DNA of 64,000 nt from Streptomyces angustmyceticus (GTDB lineage Bacteria > Actinomycetota > Actinomycetes > Streptomycetales > Streptomycetaceae), in assembly GCF_019933235.1 (NCBI RefSeq), contig NZ_CP082945.1, forward strand, positions 5,493,501-5,557,500. The letters are read 5' to 3'. The position numbers were made by a program, and so were the translations under genes. The notes under the pieces were generated by a model. The model saw only the letters and a program-made list of their open reading frames with translations. It did not search any database and was not told the DNA's origin. Shown piece after piece: positions 54,979 to 61,739 of the stretch (the first letter of the stretch is position 1; every line of letters begins with the position of its first letter).

Positions 54979-55932
54979 TCAGCGGGGCCGGTCGCCCGCG
55001 ATGGCGACGCGTTCGGCGACCCGGCGGTGCGGCCCGTAGTCGTTCACGGCGTAGTGCTGGGTGGCGCGGTTGTCCCAGAACGCGAGGTCCCCCGCCCGCC
55101 AGTGCCACCGCACCTGAAACTCCGGCACCTGCGCCTGCTGGAACAACAGCCGCAGCAGCCGGTCGCTCTCCGCCTCCGCCAGGCCCACGATCCGGGTGGT
55201 GAAGGAGGCGTTGACGAACAGCATCCGCCGCCCGGTCTCCGGGTGCCGGCGCACCACCGGGTGCTCAACCGGAGGGAACTCCTCCTGAAATGGCGCCAGT
55301 TGAGCCGCGGAGTAGAAGCGCGCGAAACCCGGGAGATAGTCGTGCACCGCCCGCGCGTCATTGATCCGTGCCCGGATTTCCGGCGGCAAATTGTCGTATG
55401 CCGCCGCCATATCGGCCCACATCGTGTCCCCGCCCGTGGGCGGGACCTCCCGCAGTTGCAACACCGCGCCCAGCGCCGGCCGTTCCCGGAACGTGACATC
55501 CGTGTGCCATACGTTCTCGAACGTCGTGACCCCGCCGGCCGCCTTGTCGAACCGCGCCACATCCTTCGAATCGCCGCGCGCCAGCAACGGGTTGCTCTCC
55601 AGCTCACCCCAATTACGGGCGAATTCGCGCTGCGCCGCGGAGCTCAGATGCTGCCCGCGGAAGAACAGCACCTTCCACTCCAGCAGCGCCCGGTTCAGCT
55701 CCGCGCGCAGCCCGTCGGACAGCGGGCGGGACAGGTCCAGGCCCCGGATCTCGGCCCCGATGGTGGCCGCCTGCGGCACGACCTCGAAGCGCTCGTACGG
55801 CCGGTCGTCCCAGTCCTCGGGGGTCCGGCGCAGGACGCGGTGGCCCTCGTACAGGCCGTCGGCGGGGATGCGGTGGGGGCGCAGGGCGGGGGCCGGGGCC
55901 GGGGGAGCCGCGGAATCGGCGAGCGTCGTCAA
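54979..55932 (-). CDS. TauD/TfdA-family Fe(II)/2-oxoglutarate dioxygenase
   Basis: 317 residues from a TTG at 55932 with an ideal AGGAGG 6 nt upstream. The iron ligands His and Asp are in VWHTDVTF near residues 148-155 and the distal His in NRATQHYAVNDYG near 286-298. The 2-oxoglutarate-binding Arg is in RRVAERVAIAG near the end. Family members oxidise taurine, alkylsulfates or other small acids. A leaderless ORF ending in RCLCTA lies 230 nt upstream on the same strand, recalling the cysteine-containing leader peptides found before sulfur genes in Streptomyces. Sulfonate use is therefore plausible. Confidence 0.88.
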   Translation of the reverse strand: MTTLADSAAPPAPAPALRPHRIPADGLYEGHRVLRRTPEDWDDRPYERFEVVPQAATIGAEIRGLDLSRPLSDGLRAELNRALLEWKVLFFRGQHLSSAAQREFARNWGELESNPLLARGDSKDVARFDKAAGGVTTFENVWHTDVTFRERPALGAVLQLREVPPTGGDTMWADMAAAYDNLPPEIRARINDARAVHDYLPGFARFYSAAQLAPFQEEFPPVEHPVVRRHPETGRRMLFVNASFTTRIVGLAEAESDRLLRLLFQQAQVPEFQVRWHWRAGDLAFWDNRATQHYAVNDYGPHRRVAERVAIAGDRPR

Positions 55933-56120
55933 CTGGTCCTCCTGAAGGGGCGGCGGGACGGGAGGGGAGGGCGCGCCGGGGGCCGTGTTCCTGGTGAGCG
56001 GGGGCGGACCGGGAGGTGGCGCGCGGGGAGGGGAGTGGAAGCGAGGGGCGAGGGGCGGGAGCGTCGTGCGGCCGCGGTGGGCCGGCGTACGCGGCTGTGG
56101 CCCGGGAACCAGCGGCCGTC

Positions 56121-56148
56121 GAATGCCGAATGCCGAATGCCGAATGCC
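56121..56148. repeat. Perfect heptanucleotide tandem repeat
   Basis: GAATGCC is repeated four times without interruption (56121-56148). It lies in the leader between the small ORF at 56163-56303 and the dioxygenase start. The remaining leader (55933-56120) is purine-rich on the plus strand with no clear structure. Confidence 0.9.
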
Positions 56149-56162
56149 GGCGCGTGAAGCCG

Positions 56163-56303
56163 TCAGGCCGTACAGAGACAGCGGGCCGGGGGAGACCCCA
56201 CCCGGCCGCGGCGGCGCAGGAAGCTCAGGCCGCGGGGCGCGCACTCGCCGTGGGGGCCGCGCTCGCGCGGTGCCACCTCACGGAAGGTCGGGTGCGTGCT
56301 CAT
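56163..56303 (-). CDS. Leaderless small ORF ending in Cys codons, possible leader peptide
   Basis: 46 residues from the ATG at 56303 (MSTHPTFREVAPRERG...) to TGA at 56163. The C-terminus reads RRRGRVGSPPARCLCTA. The two terminal cysteines are encoded by TGT, the less common codon here. Its start codon is 7 nt from a good -10 with a -35 at 17 nt, so the mRNA should begin at the AUG. Position and Cys-rich end resemble the putative cysteine-sensing leader peptides upstream of Streptomyces sulfur genes, although the usual RRHVDL motif is absent. Confidence 0.5.
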   Translation of the reverse strand: MSTHPTFREVAPRERGPHGECAPRGLSFLRRRGRVGSPPARCLCTA

Positions 56304-56339
56304 GCCACGCACCGTACCCGCTCGGGCGGGCGCGCTCAA
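56304..56339 (-). promoter_or_regulatory. Leaderless promoter before the Cys-ending ORF and dioxygenase
   Basis: On the minus strand, TTGAGC (56339-56334), a 17-nt spacer and TACGGT (56316-56311) are followed after 7 nt by the ATG at 56303. Confidence 0.6.
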
Positions 56340-56345
56340 TCCGTC

Positions 56346-56406
56346 GGTCCCCATCCGCCGGTCCCCATAGGTCCCCGTCCACCGGTCCCCATCCACCGGT
56401 CCTCAT
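56346..56406. repeat. Imperfect 14-bp tandem repeat
   Basis: Five GGTCCCC- or GGTCCTC-beginning units start at 56346, 56360, 56370, 56384 and 56398; the full units are GGTCCCCATCCGCC, GGTCCCCGTCCACC and GGTCCCCATCCACC, and the second is shortened to 10 bp. The array lies between the ABC permease stop (56420) and the promoter of the Cys-ending ORF. Confidence 0.8.
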
Positions 56407-56419
56407 CGCTCCCCAGCCG

Positions 56420-57256
56420 TCAGTCGTCGATCCCGCTGCGCTCCACGCCCGCGACGATGTACCGCTGGAGCAGCAGGAAGACCACCACCAGCGGGACGAT
56501 CGAGACCCCCGCGGCCACGAACAGCTCGTGCAGATTGAGGTTCTGCGCGGTGGTGAACGTCGACAGCGCGACCTGCACCGTCCAGGACTCCTGGTCCTGC
56601 CCGATCACCAGCGGCCACAGGAACGCGTTCCAGGCGCCGATGAAGACGATGGTGCCGACGGCGGCGAAGACCGGCCGGGCGTTGGGCACCACGATGCGCC
56701 AGTACGTCCGCCAGTAGCCGAGCCCGTCGACCCGCGCCGCGTCCTCCAGCTCCTTCGGGAAGCCCAGGAAATACTGCCGGAAGACGAAGCAGGCGAACGC
56801 GCTGAACAGCGTCGGGATGACCAGCCCGCGCAGCGTGGAGATCCAGCCGAGCGACGACACCAGCACGAAGCTCGGCACGAACGTCACGGCCGCCGGGACC
56901 ATCAGCGTCCCCAGGATCGCGTAGAAGACCACATTGGCCCGCCGGTAGGGGATGCGGGCCAGGCCGTAGCCCGCCAGCGACGCCAGCAGGACCGTACCGA
57001 GGGTCGTCGAGACCGCGATCAGCGTGGAGTTGAGCAGCGTCCGGCCCAGGGGGAGGTTCGGGTCCCGGAAGACCTCGGTCAGGTTCGACCACTGGAGCGT
57101 GTGCGGGAAGAGCGTCCAGCCGGGGGCCGTGATGTCCCGCTCGGTCGCCAGCCCGTTCCGCACCAGCAGGTAGAACGGGATGAGGAACAGCAGCGCGAGG
57201 ACGATCAGCAGGGCGAGCCGCAGTGCGCGCCCGGCCCTGGTCAGCGCGTCGTGCAT
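56420..57256 (-). CDS. Carbohydrate ABC transporter permease (MalG type)
   Basis: 278 residues with six hydrophobic segments. The EAA loop that contacts the ATPase is in ELEDAARVDGLGYWRTYWRIVVPNARP near residues 168-194 (full consensus EAAxxDGAxxxxxxxxIxLPxxxP). It pairs with the MalF-type permease encoded 6 nt upstream and the binding protein. No ATPase gene is present; Streptomyces often use the shared MsiK ATPase for such importers. Confidence 0.92.
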   Translation of the reverse strand: MHDALTRAGRALRLALLIVLALLFLIPFYLLVRNGLATERDITAPGWTLFPHTLQWSNLTEVFRDPNLPLGRTLLNSTLIAVSTTLGTVLLASLAGYGLARIPYRRANVVFYAILGTLMVPAAVTFVPSFVLVSSLGWISTLRGLVIPTLFSAFACFVFRQYFLGFPKELEDAARVDGLGYWRTYWRIVVPNARPVFAAVGTIVFIGAWNAFLWPLVIGQDQESWTVQVALSTFTTAQNLNLHELFVAAGVSIVPLVVVFLLLQRYIVAGVERSGIDD

Positions 57257-57262
57257 CGGTGC

Positions 57263-58303
57263 TCACTCCTCCTTGCGGCCGAGGCCGAACCAGCGGGCCT
57301 GGACGACCGTCGCCACCGCGATGATCAGTGCCAGGATCACCGCGCCCGCGCTGCCCAGCCCGAGGTTCTGGTCCCGTCCGAGTGCCGTGTAGTACAGGTA
57401 GACCAACGGGGGCCGGGCGTAGGGCGGGTAGCCGCGCGCATCGCTCAGCAGGTTGTAGAACTCGTCGAACGCCTGGAACGCGTTGATCACCAGCAGCAGC
57501 ACCACCGCGACGGACGTGGCCCGCAGCTGCGGCAGGGTGATGTGCCGGAGGACCTGCCAGCCGGGCCGTGCCCCGTCCACCGCCGCCGCCTCGTACAGCT
57601 GCGGCGAGATCCGCTGCAGCCCGGCCAGGAAGAGGATCATGTAGAACCCGGCCTGCAGCCACAGCCGTACGGTCACGATGACCAGCCAGTACCAGGGCGG
57701 GTCGGTCGTCGACAGCCAGGCGGTCTGGTCCGCGCCGAACCACCCCAGCACGGTGTTGGCCAGCCCGAACCGCACCCCGTTGAAGATCGACAGCTTCCAG
57801 ATCACCGCCGCGACCACGTACGAGCAGGCCGTCGGCAGGAAGAACACCGAGCGGAAGAACGCCCGGGCGAACCGCAGCCGGTTCACCATCAGCGCCAGCG
57901 CGAGCGACAGCACATAGGTCGCCGGCACGATGAACGCCGTGAACAGCACGAACGTGCCCAGGCTGCCGAGGAAGGCCGCATCGCCCAGCATCGCACCGTA
58001 GTTGCCGAGCCCGACGAAGTCCGAGCCGGCCGGGCTCACCGTGTTGTGCGCGTCGAAGAAGCTCAGGTAGACGCTCCACGCCAGCGGCACGTACGTGAAC
58101 AGCCCCAGCCCGATCGCGAACGGCCCGACGAAGAGCCAGAACCAGAGGTTCCGCCGCTGCGGGCCGAGCAGCCGGGCGCCCAACGAGCGGGGCCCGGCAC
58201 CCGGCGCCGCCACGGCACGCGGGGCCGGTACGTCGGTGACCGCCTCTGTGACCGTCTCTGTGGCCGTCTCTGTGACCGCCTTTTCGGTCCCGTCCGCCGT
58301 CAC
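57263..58303 (-). CDS. Carbohydrate ABC transporter permease (MalF type)
   Basis: 346 residues from the GTG at 58303, which overlaps the stop of the binding-protein gene (GTGA). After a cytoplasmic N-terminus of about 55 residues there are six membrane segments; the EAA loop is ISPQLYEAAAVDGARPGWQVLRHITLPQL near residues 226-254. The first 20 residues contain a tetrapeptide repeat (AVTE-TATE-TVTE-AVTD) from a 12-bp tandem DNA repeat. Confidence 0.92.
   Translation of the reverse strand: MTADGTEKAVTETATETVTEAVTDVPAPRAVAAPGAGPRSLGARLLGPQRRNLWFWLFVGPFAIGLGLFTYVPLAWSVYLSFFDAHNTVSPAGSDFVGLGNYGAMLGDAAFLGSLGTFVLFTAFIVPATYVLSLALALMVNRLRFARAFFRSVFFLPTACSYVVAAVIWKLSIFNGVRFGLANTVLGWFGADQTAWLSTTDPPWYWLVIVTVRLWLQAGFYMILFLAGLQRISPQLYEAAAVDGARPGWQVLRHITLPQLRATSVAVVLLLVINAFQAFDEFYNLLSDARGYPPYARPPLVYLYYTALGRDQNLGLGSAGAVILALIIAVATVVQARWFGLGRKEE
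58236..58283 (-). repeat. 12-bp in-frame tandem repeat in the MalF-type permease
   Basis: Four 12-bp units (58236-58247, 58248-58259, 58260-58271, 58272-58283), each GTG(A/G)CCG(C/T)CT(C/T)T on the plus strand, encode the repeated (A/T)(V/A)T(E/D) at the protein's N-terminus. Copy-number change would alter only the cytoplasmic tail. Confidence 0.8.
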
Positions 58304-59559
58304 TGCTTCCTGACCCGCTGGAGCTCGGCGCCGACCTTGCGCACCACGGCCTTCAGCTCGCTCTCCGGGTTGGCGCCGCCCTTGATGATCCGGCTCAGCG
58401 CGTCCTGATAGGCGGTACGGCTCCCGGTCGTCCACAACAGCGGCTCGGCATAGCCGTGCTCGGCCGAGAACCGGACCGCGTCGGCCGCCGGCCCGCTCTG
58501 CAACTGCCGCGCCTTCTTCGCCAGGGAGATCCGGGCCGGGATGTGGAAGCCGTACGACAGCGCGAAGTCCTGCTGGAAGTCGCCGCGGTCCACCCACAGC
58601 CACTTGGCGAACGCCTTGGCCTCCTGCTTGCGCCGGCTCCGCGCGCTGACCGCGGCGGCGTAGGCCCCCACCGGAACGGACGGCTTCCCTCCGCTCCCGT
58701 CCTCCGGGAACGGCAGTACCCCGAAGTCGTCCCCCAGCGCCTTCCTGATCTGCGGCAGCGCCCACAGCCCCGACCACTGCATCGCGGTCAGCCCCTGGAT
58801 GAAGGCGGCCGGATCCGACCAGTCCGTGGGCGCACCGAGCAGCAGCGACTTGTCCGCGTACAGCTGCCGGATCTTGCCGAGCGCACGGGCCGCCGCCGGA
58901 TCGTCGAACCCGACCTTGCCCTCCGGGGTGACCAGGCTCAGCCCGGCGGCGAACAACGGCGTCCCGCCCAGCACTCCGGCCCCGCCGTCATTGCCCAGGA
59001 ACAGCCCCTTGGTCTGCTTGCCGCTGAGCTTCTTCGCCCCGTCCACCAACTCGTCGAGCGTCCGCGGCGGCCGCACCCCGGCCTTCCTCAGCAGACTCTT
59101 GCGGTAGTACAGCACCTGCATGTCGACGGCCTGCGGAATGCCCCAGATCTTGTCCCGCCAGATCTTCGGCGCCAGCACCGCCTGGTGGAAGTCGTCCTTG
59201 GCCGGCTCCACCTCGGCGGTCAGATCGACGACCTGTCCGCCCCGGATCTGCTCCAGCAGCGGCCCGTTGACCTCGAAGACGTCCGGCCCCGAGTCCGTGA
59301 GCAGGGCGGCCGCCGTCTGCCGGTCGTAGTCGCCGGGCCGCCACTGCACCGCGACGTCCGCCTTCCGGTACGCGGCGGCGTACCGCTTCACGGCCCGCTC
59401 GACCCCCGGCTCCCCGTACTGGTGGTACCACTGACTGATCCCCGACCCCGAACCACCGCCGCCCCGCCCGGTGTTGGACCCACACGCCGTCGCCAGCCCC
59501 GCGGCCAGGACCACCCCACCACCGGCCGCCAACAGCCGCCGCCTGCCGATCTCCGTCAT
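58300..59559 (-). CDS. Extracellular carbohydrate-binding lipoprotein
   Basis: 419 residues from the ATG at 59559. The signal peptide MTEIGRRRLLAAGGGVVLAAG has a twin-arginine-like GRRRLL and ends in the lipobox ATAC, with lipidated Cys near residue 27. A Gly/Ser-rich tether follows. The mature protein is a class I/cluster B sugar-binding protein: GPDVFEVNGPLLEQIRGGQVVDLT near 91-114 and the hinge segment WGIPQAVDMQVLYYRKSLL near 138-156. It captures an oligosaccharide for the two permeases downstream. Two dyads lie upstream of the start. Confidence 0.9.
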   Translation of the reverse strand: MTEIGRRRLLAAGGGVVLAAGLATACGSNTGRGGGGSGSGISQWYHQYGEPGVERAVKRYAAAYRKADVAVQWRPGDYDRQTAAALLTDSGPDVFEVNGPLLEQIRGGQVVDLTAEVEPAKDDFHQAVLAPKIWRDKIWGIPQAVDMQVLYYRKSLLRKAGVRPPRTLDELVDGAKKLSGKQTKGLFLGNDGGAGVLGGTPLFAAGLSLVTPEGKVGFDDPAAARALGKIRQLYADKSLLLGAPTDWSDPAAFIQGLTAMQWSGLWALPQIRKALGDDFGVLPFPEDGSGGKPSVPVGAYAAAVSARSRRKQEAKAFAKWLWVDRGDFQQDFALSYGFHIPARISLAKKARQLQSGPAADAVRFSAEHGYAEPLLWTTGSRTAYQDALSRIIKGGANPESELKAVVRKVGAELQRVRKQ

Positions 59560-59589
59560 GGCACGTCGCCCCCTGCGCTCGTAACCTCC

Positions 59590-59622
59590 CGGTGATCGTC
59601 GATCACCGACGGTGCGACCGTC
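59590..59622. promoter_or_regulatory. Tandem dyads upstream of the sugar ABC operon
   Basis: CGGTGATC-GTC-GATCACCG (59590-59608) has perfect 8-bp arms, and GACGGT-GCG-ACCGTC (59608-59622) has perfect 6-bp arms. The dyads share one base and lie 31-63 bp before the binding-protein start. They are candidate repressor sites; no regulator gene is adjacent. Confidence 0.55.
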
Positions 59623-59797
59623 CACTTTGCCGCACGACTGTGAAGCGCGCATGGCATCTGGACGAAAGGGGGCGGGGGAGGCGGGATCGTGACGGGAATC
59701 GTGACGGGAGGCGAGCGCGGAACCGGAGGCCCGTCCCGGCGGTTCCGCGGTGGCTCGTCCTCGTCCCCGTGCGCTTGGCCGGCAGGAGAATGCGGGC

Positions 59798-60364
59798 ATG
59801 AACCGGGAGAACCACAGGGGTCGTATGGATCGCACGGATCGCATGGGTTGTGTGGATCGCACGGGCCGTACGGACCCCACGGACCGTATGCAGCCGCTTC
59901 GCGGGGCCTCGGTCGTTCTCCGGCCGACATCGGACGCCGACATCGAGACGCTCGACCGCATCGTCCGGGAGCCGGAGGTCGCGGCCTGGTGGTCGGTGCC
60001 GGACGACTACGGGGACATGCTCGCGGTCGTCGTCGCCGGTGAGGTCATCGGGGCGATCCAGTTCGACGAGGAGACCGACCCGGAATTCCGTCACGCAAGC
60101 ATCGACATCTTCCTGACGGCACACCGGCAAGGCCAGGGCCTCGGCACCGACGCCGTACGCACCCTGGCCCGCTGGCTGATCCGCGAGCGCGGCCACCACC
60201 GCCTGACCATCGACCCGGCCGCCGCCAACACCGCCGCCATCCGCAGTTACCGCAAGGTCGGCTTCAAGCCCGTCGGCATCATGCGCGCCTACGGCCGCGA
60301 CTACCGGACGGGCGGCTGGGCGGACGGACTGCTGATGGACCTGCTGGCGGATGAGGTGACGTGA
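59798..60364 (+). CDS. GNAT-family N-acetyltransferase, aminoglycoside 6'-N-acetyltransferase-like
   Basis: 188 residues from the ATG at 59798, with AGGAGA about 10 nt upstream; the conserved domain begins only at about residue 32 (LRGASVVLRPTSDADIETL), so an ATG at 59888 is also possible. The acetyl-CoA loop is RQGQGLGTDAVRTLARWL near residues 113-130 and the C-terminal motif AANTAAIRSYRKVGFKPVG near 147-165 matches the AAC(6') branch of GNAT. The extra N-terminus (RMDRTDRMGCVDRTGRTDPTD) is a repeat of Arg/Asp/Thr from a degenerate tandem DNA repeat. The natural substrate is unknown. Confidence 0.82.
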   Translation: MNRENHRGRMDRTDRMGCVDRTGRTDPTDRMQPLRGASVVLRPTSDADIETLDRIVREPEVAAWWSVPDDYGDMLAVVVAGEVIGAIQFDEETDPEFRHASIDIFLTAHRQGQGLGTDAVRTLARWLIRERGHHRLTIDPAAANTAAIRSYRKVGFKPVGIMRAYGRDYRTGGWADGLLMDLLADEVT

Positions 60365-60421
60365 GGGGGCGGGGCGGGGCCGGGCGCGCCGCCTCGAAGG
60401 CGGGGCAGAGGAAGCAGACTT

Positions 60422-60844
60422 GTCCTCGTCGCCGCGGACCAGCTGGGTCAGCAGGTTCATCGGCGGGTACATCAGGTGGAGGACGCCTTCCGGTTCGGTG
60501 TGCCGGATGACGTCGGGGTCGGTGCCGTCCACAGCGGCCACCAACTTGTCGCCGAGCTGCGGTTGCTGGAGCCAGTACCCCTGGAGGGCCTCCACCCAGT
60601 GGTAGAGGTACGCGTCGAATGCCGCGCCCGAACCCCGCAGGAGCGATACCGGAACCTGGCACAGCTCGTTCAGACGCCCCTTCTCCCGGCATACACAGGC
60701 CGGCCAGAAGGCCGTCAGCCAGTGGCCGGCATCCACCCAGTCCGCAGCACCGGCCGGGACGGTCCGCAGATCGTGACCGATACGGCATTCCACAGTCCCA
60801 CTACCCGCCCGCGCCGAGGCAAAGAGCGCAGACCCCACCTGCAT
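60422..60844 (-). pseudogene. Truncated Imm49-family immunity gene
   Basis: About 141 codons from an ATG at 60844 read MQVGSALFASARAGSGTVEC..., HWLTAFWPACVCREKGRLNELCQVPVSLLR, AYLYHWVEALQGYWLQ and TDPDV...LMYPPMN. This is the central part of Imm49 immunity proteins, normally about 270-300 residues. The N-terminal roughly 75 residues are missing (the sequence runs straight into the YrhB-like gene), and the C-terminal part (the ...HKAYW... helices) is absent: after RGDED the frame runs on antisense to the acetyltransferase gene until 59603. Both ends are therefore deleted. Confidence 0.7.
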
Positions 60845-60863
60845 CGCCGTGGCGAATCCCTCG

Positions 60864-61175
60864 CTACGTGTTGGCCTGCCGCTGCTTGCGGTACAGCTCG
60901 ATGGCCGCTTCGGTGGGGAAGTTGGGCACGGTGACGGTCTCGCCGGTGTCCTTGGCCACGATGATCTTCGATCCGCCGGGCTGGGCGGGCTGGGGCCGGC
61001 CGGATGCGTCCGGGGTGCGGGGGAACGTGGCGTACACGAGGTAGCCGATATCGAATTCGTGGACGTGCATCGGGGCTGGCGAACCGTCGGGCAGCTTGGG
61101 CTCGGCGTAGCGGCTGCGGACGATGGCGAGCGCTTCGTCGGGGGTGGAGGGCGGCGTGGCGCTGTCCTGGGGCAT
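60864..61175 (-). CDS. YrhB-like small protein, probable immunity protein
   Basis: 103 residues from the ATG at 61175 with AGGAGA about 9 nt upstream. The start PDEALAIVRSRYAEPKLPDG, the strand VHEFDIGYLVYATFP and the end GSKIIVAKDTGETVTVPNFPTEAAIELYRKQ have the form of the YrhB/Imm35-type domain, in which a short alpha/beta protein carries a (V/I)(V/A)xxxTGxxxxxP strand. Such proteins are common in immunity-gene clusters of polymorphic toxins. It lies between the truncated Imm49 gene and the YwqK-like gene, all on the same strand as the toxin. Confidence 0.65.
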   Translation of the reverse strand: MPQDSATPPSTPDEALAIVRSRYAEPKLPDGSPAPMHVHEFDIGYLVYATFPRTPDASGRPQPAQPGGSKIIVAKDTGETVTVPNFPTEAAIELYRKQRQANT

Positions 61176-61386
61176 GGCGGGTTGTCTCCTGATCGGCGAG
61201 GTTCTTACCGGGTAACTTGCTACCTGTCCATCGAGTAGAACTCCAAGCTGCAGACACCCTGCGTCGGTGGCAAATCGTGGTGCTTTGCAGGTTTGCCAGG
61301 GCAGGCAAAGGTCCTTCGCTAGCCTCTTGCTTGGTGAATCCCCCGTCAGGCCAATGTGCTTCCAGGCCGGACGGAGTGACGGCACA
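61176..61386 (-). other. Gap within the immunity cluster, no recognisable gene
   Basis: 211 bp of lower GC between the YwqK-like and YrhB-like genes. A hairpin TTTGCC-AGGGCA-GGCAAA (61292-61309) is present. All frames are interrupted or match nothing; it may be the remains of another immunity gene. Confidence 0.4.
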
Positions 61387-61737
61387 TCACGTCGAAAACG
61401 ACTTGTCCTCCGTGAGGTTGCCGTCCTTGTCCCACCGCTGGCGGCGCTCACGCCTGCCCTGAAGATTGAAAACGGAATGTTCGGCCAGTTGGCCGTTCGG
61501 GTGCCATTTCCGCCAATCTCCGACGGCGATACCCCATCTGGTCTGGCCCTCCTTCTTCTTGGACCCATCGGAGTACCACCGGGTCTGCGGCCCAGACGGG
61601 ACACCGTCGATATAGGAGATGAGGCCGGTTACCTTGCCCTCCTTGTCGCGATAGACGACCTCCCCGGTGAAGGGCTCATCTTCGTAGTGGACGCGCATGT
61701 CGTCGTCCCGGTAGGAGTCTTCATCTTCGATGCGCAT
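61387..61737 (-). CDS. YwqK-family antitoxin/immunity protein (MORN-variant repeats)
   Basis: 116 residues from the ATG at 61737, only 2 nt after the toxin stop. The sequence is made of MORN-like antitoxin repeats: PFTGEVVYRDKEGKVTGLISYIDGVPSGPQTRWY near residues 23-56 (given here as two adjoining units) and GDWRKWHPNGQLAEHSVFNLQGRRERRQRWDKDGNLTE near 72-110. In Bacillus subtilis YwqK is the antitoxin for the YwqJ deaminase toxin. The partner here has a YwqJ-like C-terminal domain, so the pairing is consistent and this gene is the probable cognate immunity gene. Its base composition is less GC-rich than the surrounding genes. Confidence 0.8.
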   Translation of the reverse strand: MRIEDEDSYRDDDMRVHYEDEPFTGEVVYRDKEGKVTGLISYIDGVPSGPQTRWYSDGSKKKEGQTRWGIAVGDWRKWHPNGQLAEHSVFNLQGRRERRQRWDKDGNLTEDKSFST

Positions 61738-61739
61738 GA

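Noticed and set aside
59603..60421. Long open frame continuing from the Imm49 fragment antisense to the acetyltransferase
   Set aside because: The translated part beyond RGDED is Arg/Ala/Val-rich read-through typical of the antisense frame of a high-GC gene and matches no family.
61176..61386. A further immunity gene between the YrhB-like and YwqK-like genes
   Set aside because: No frame gives a plausible protein with a start and RBS; the sequence may be a remnant.
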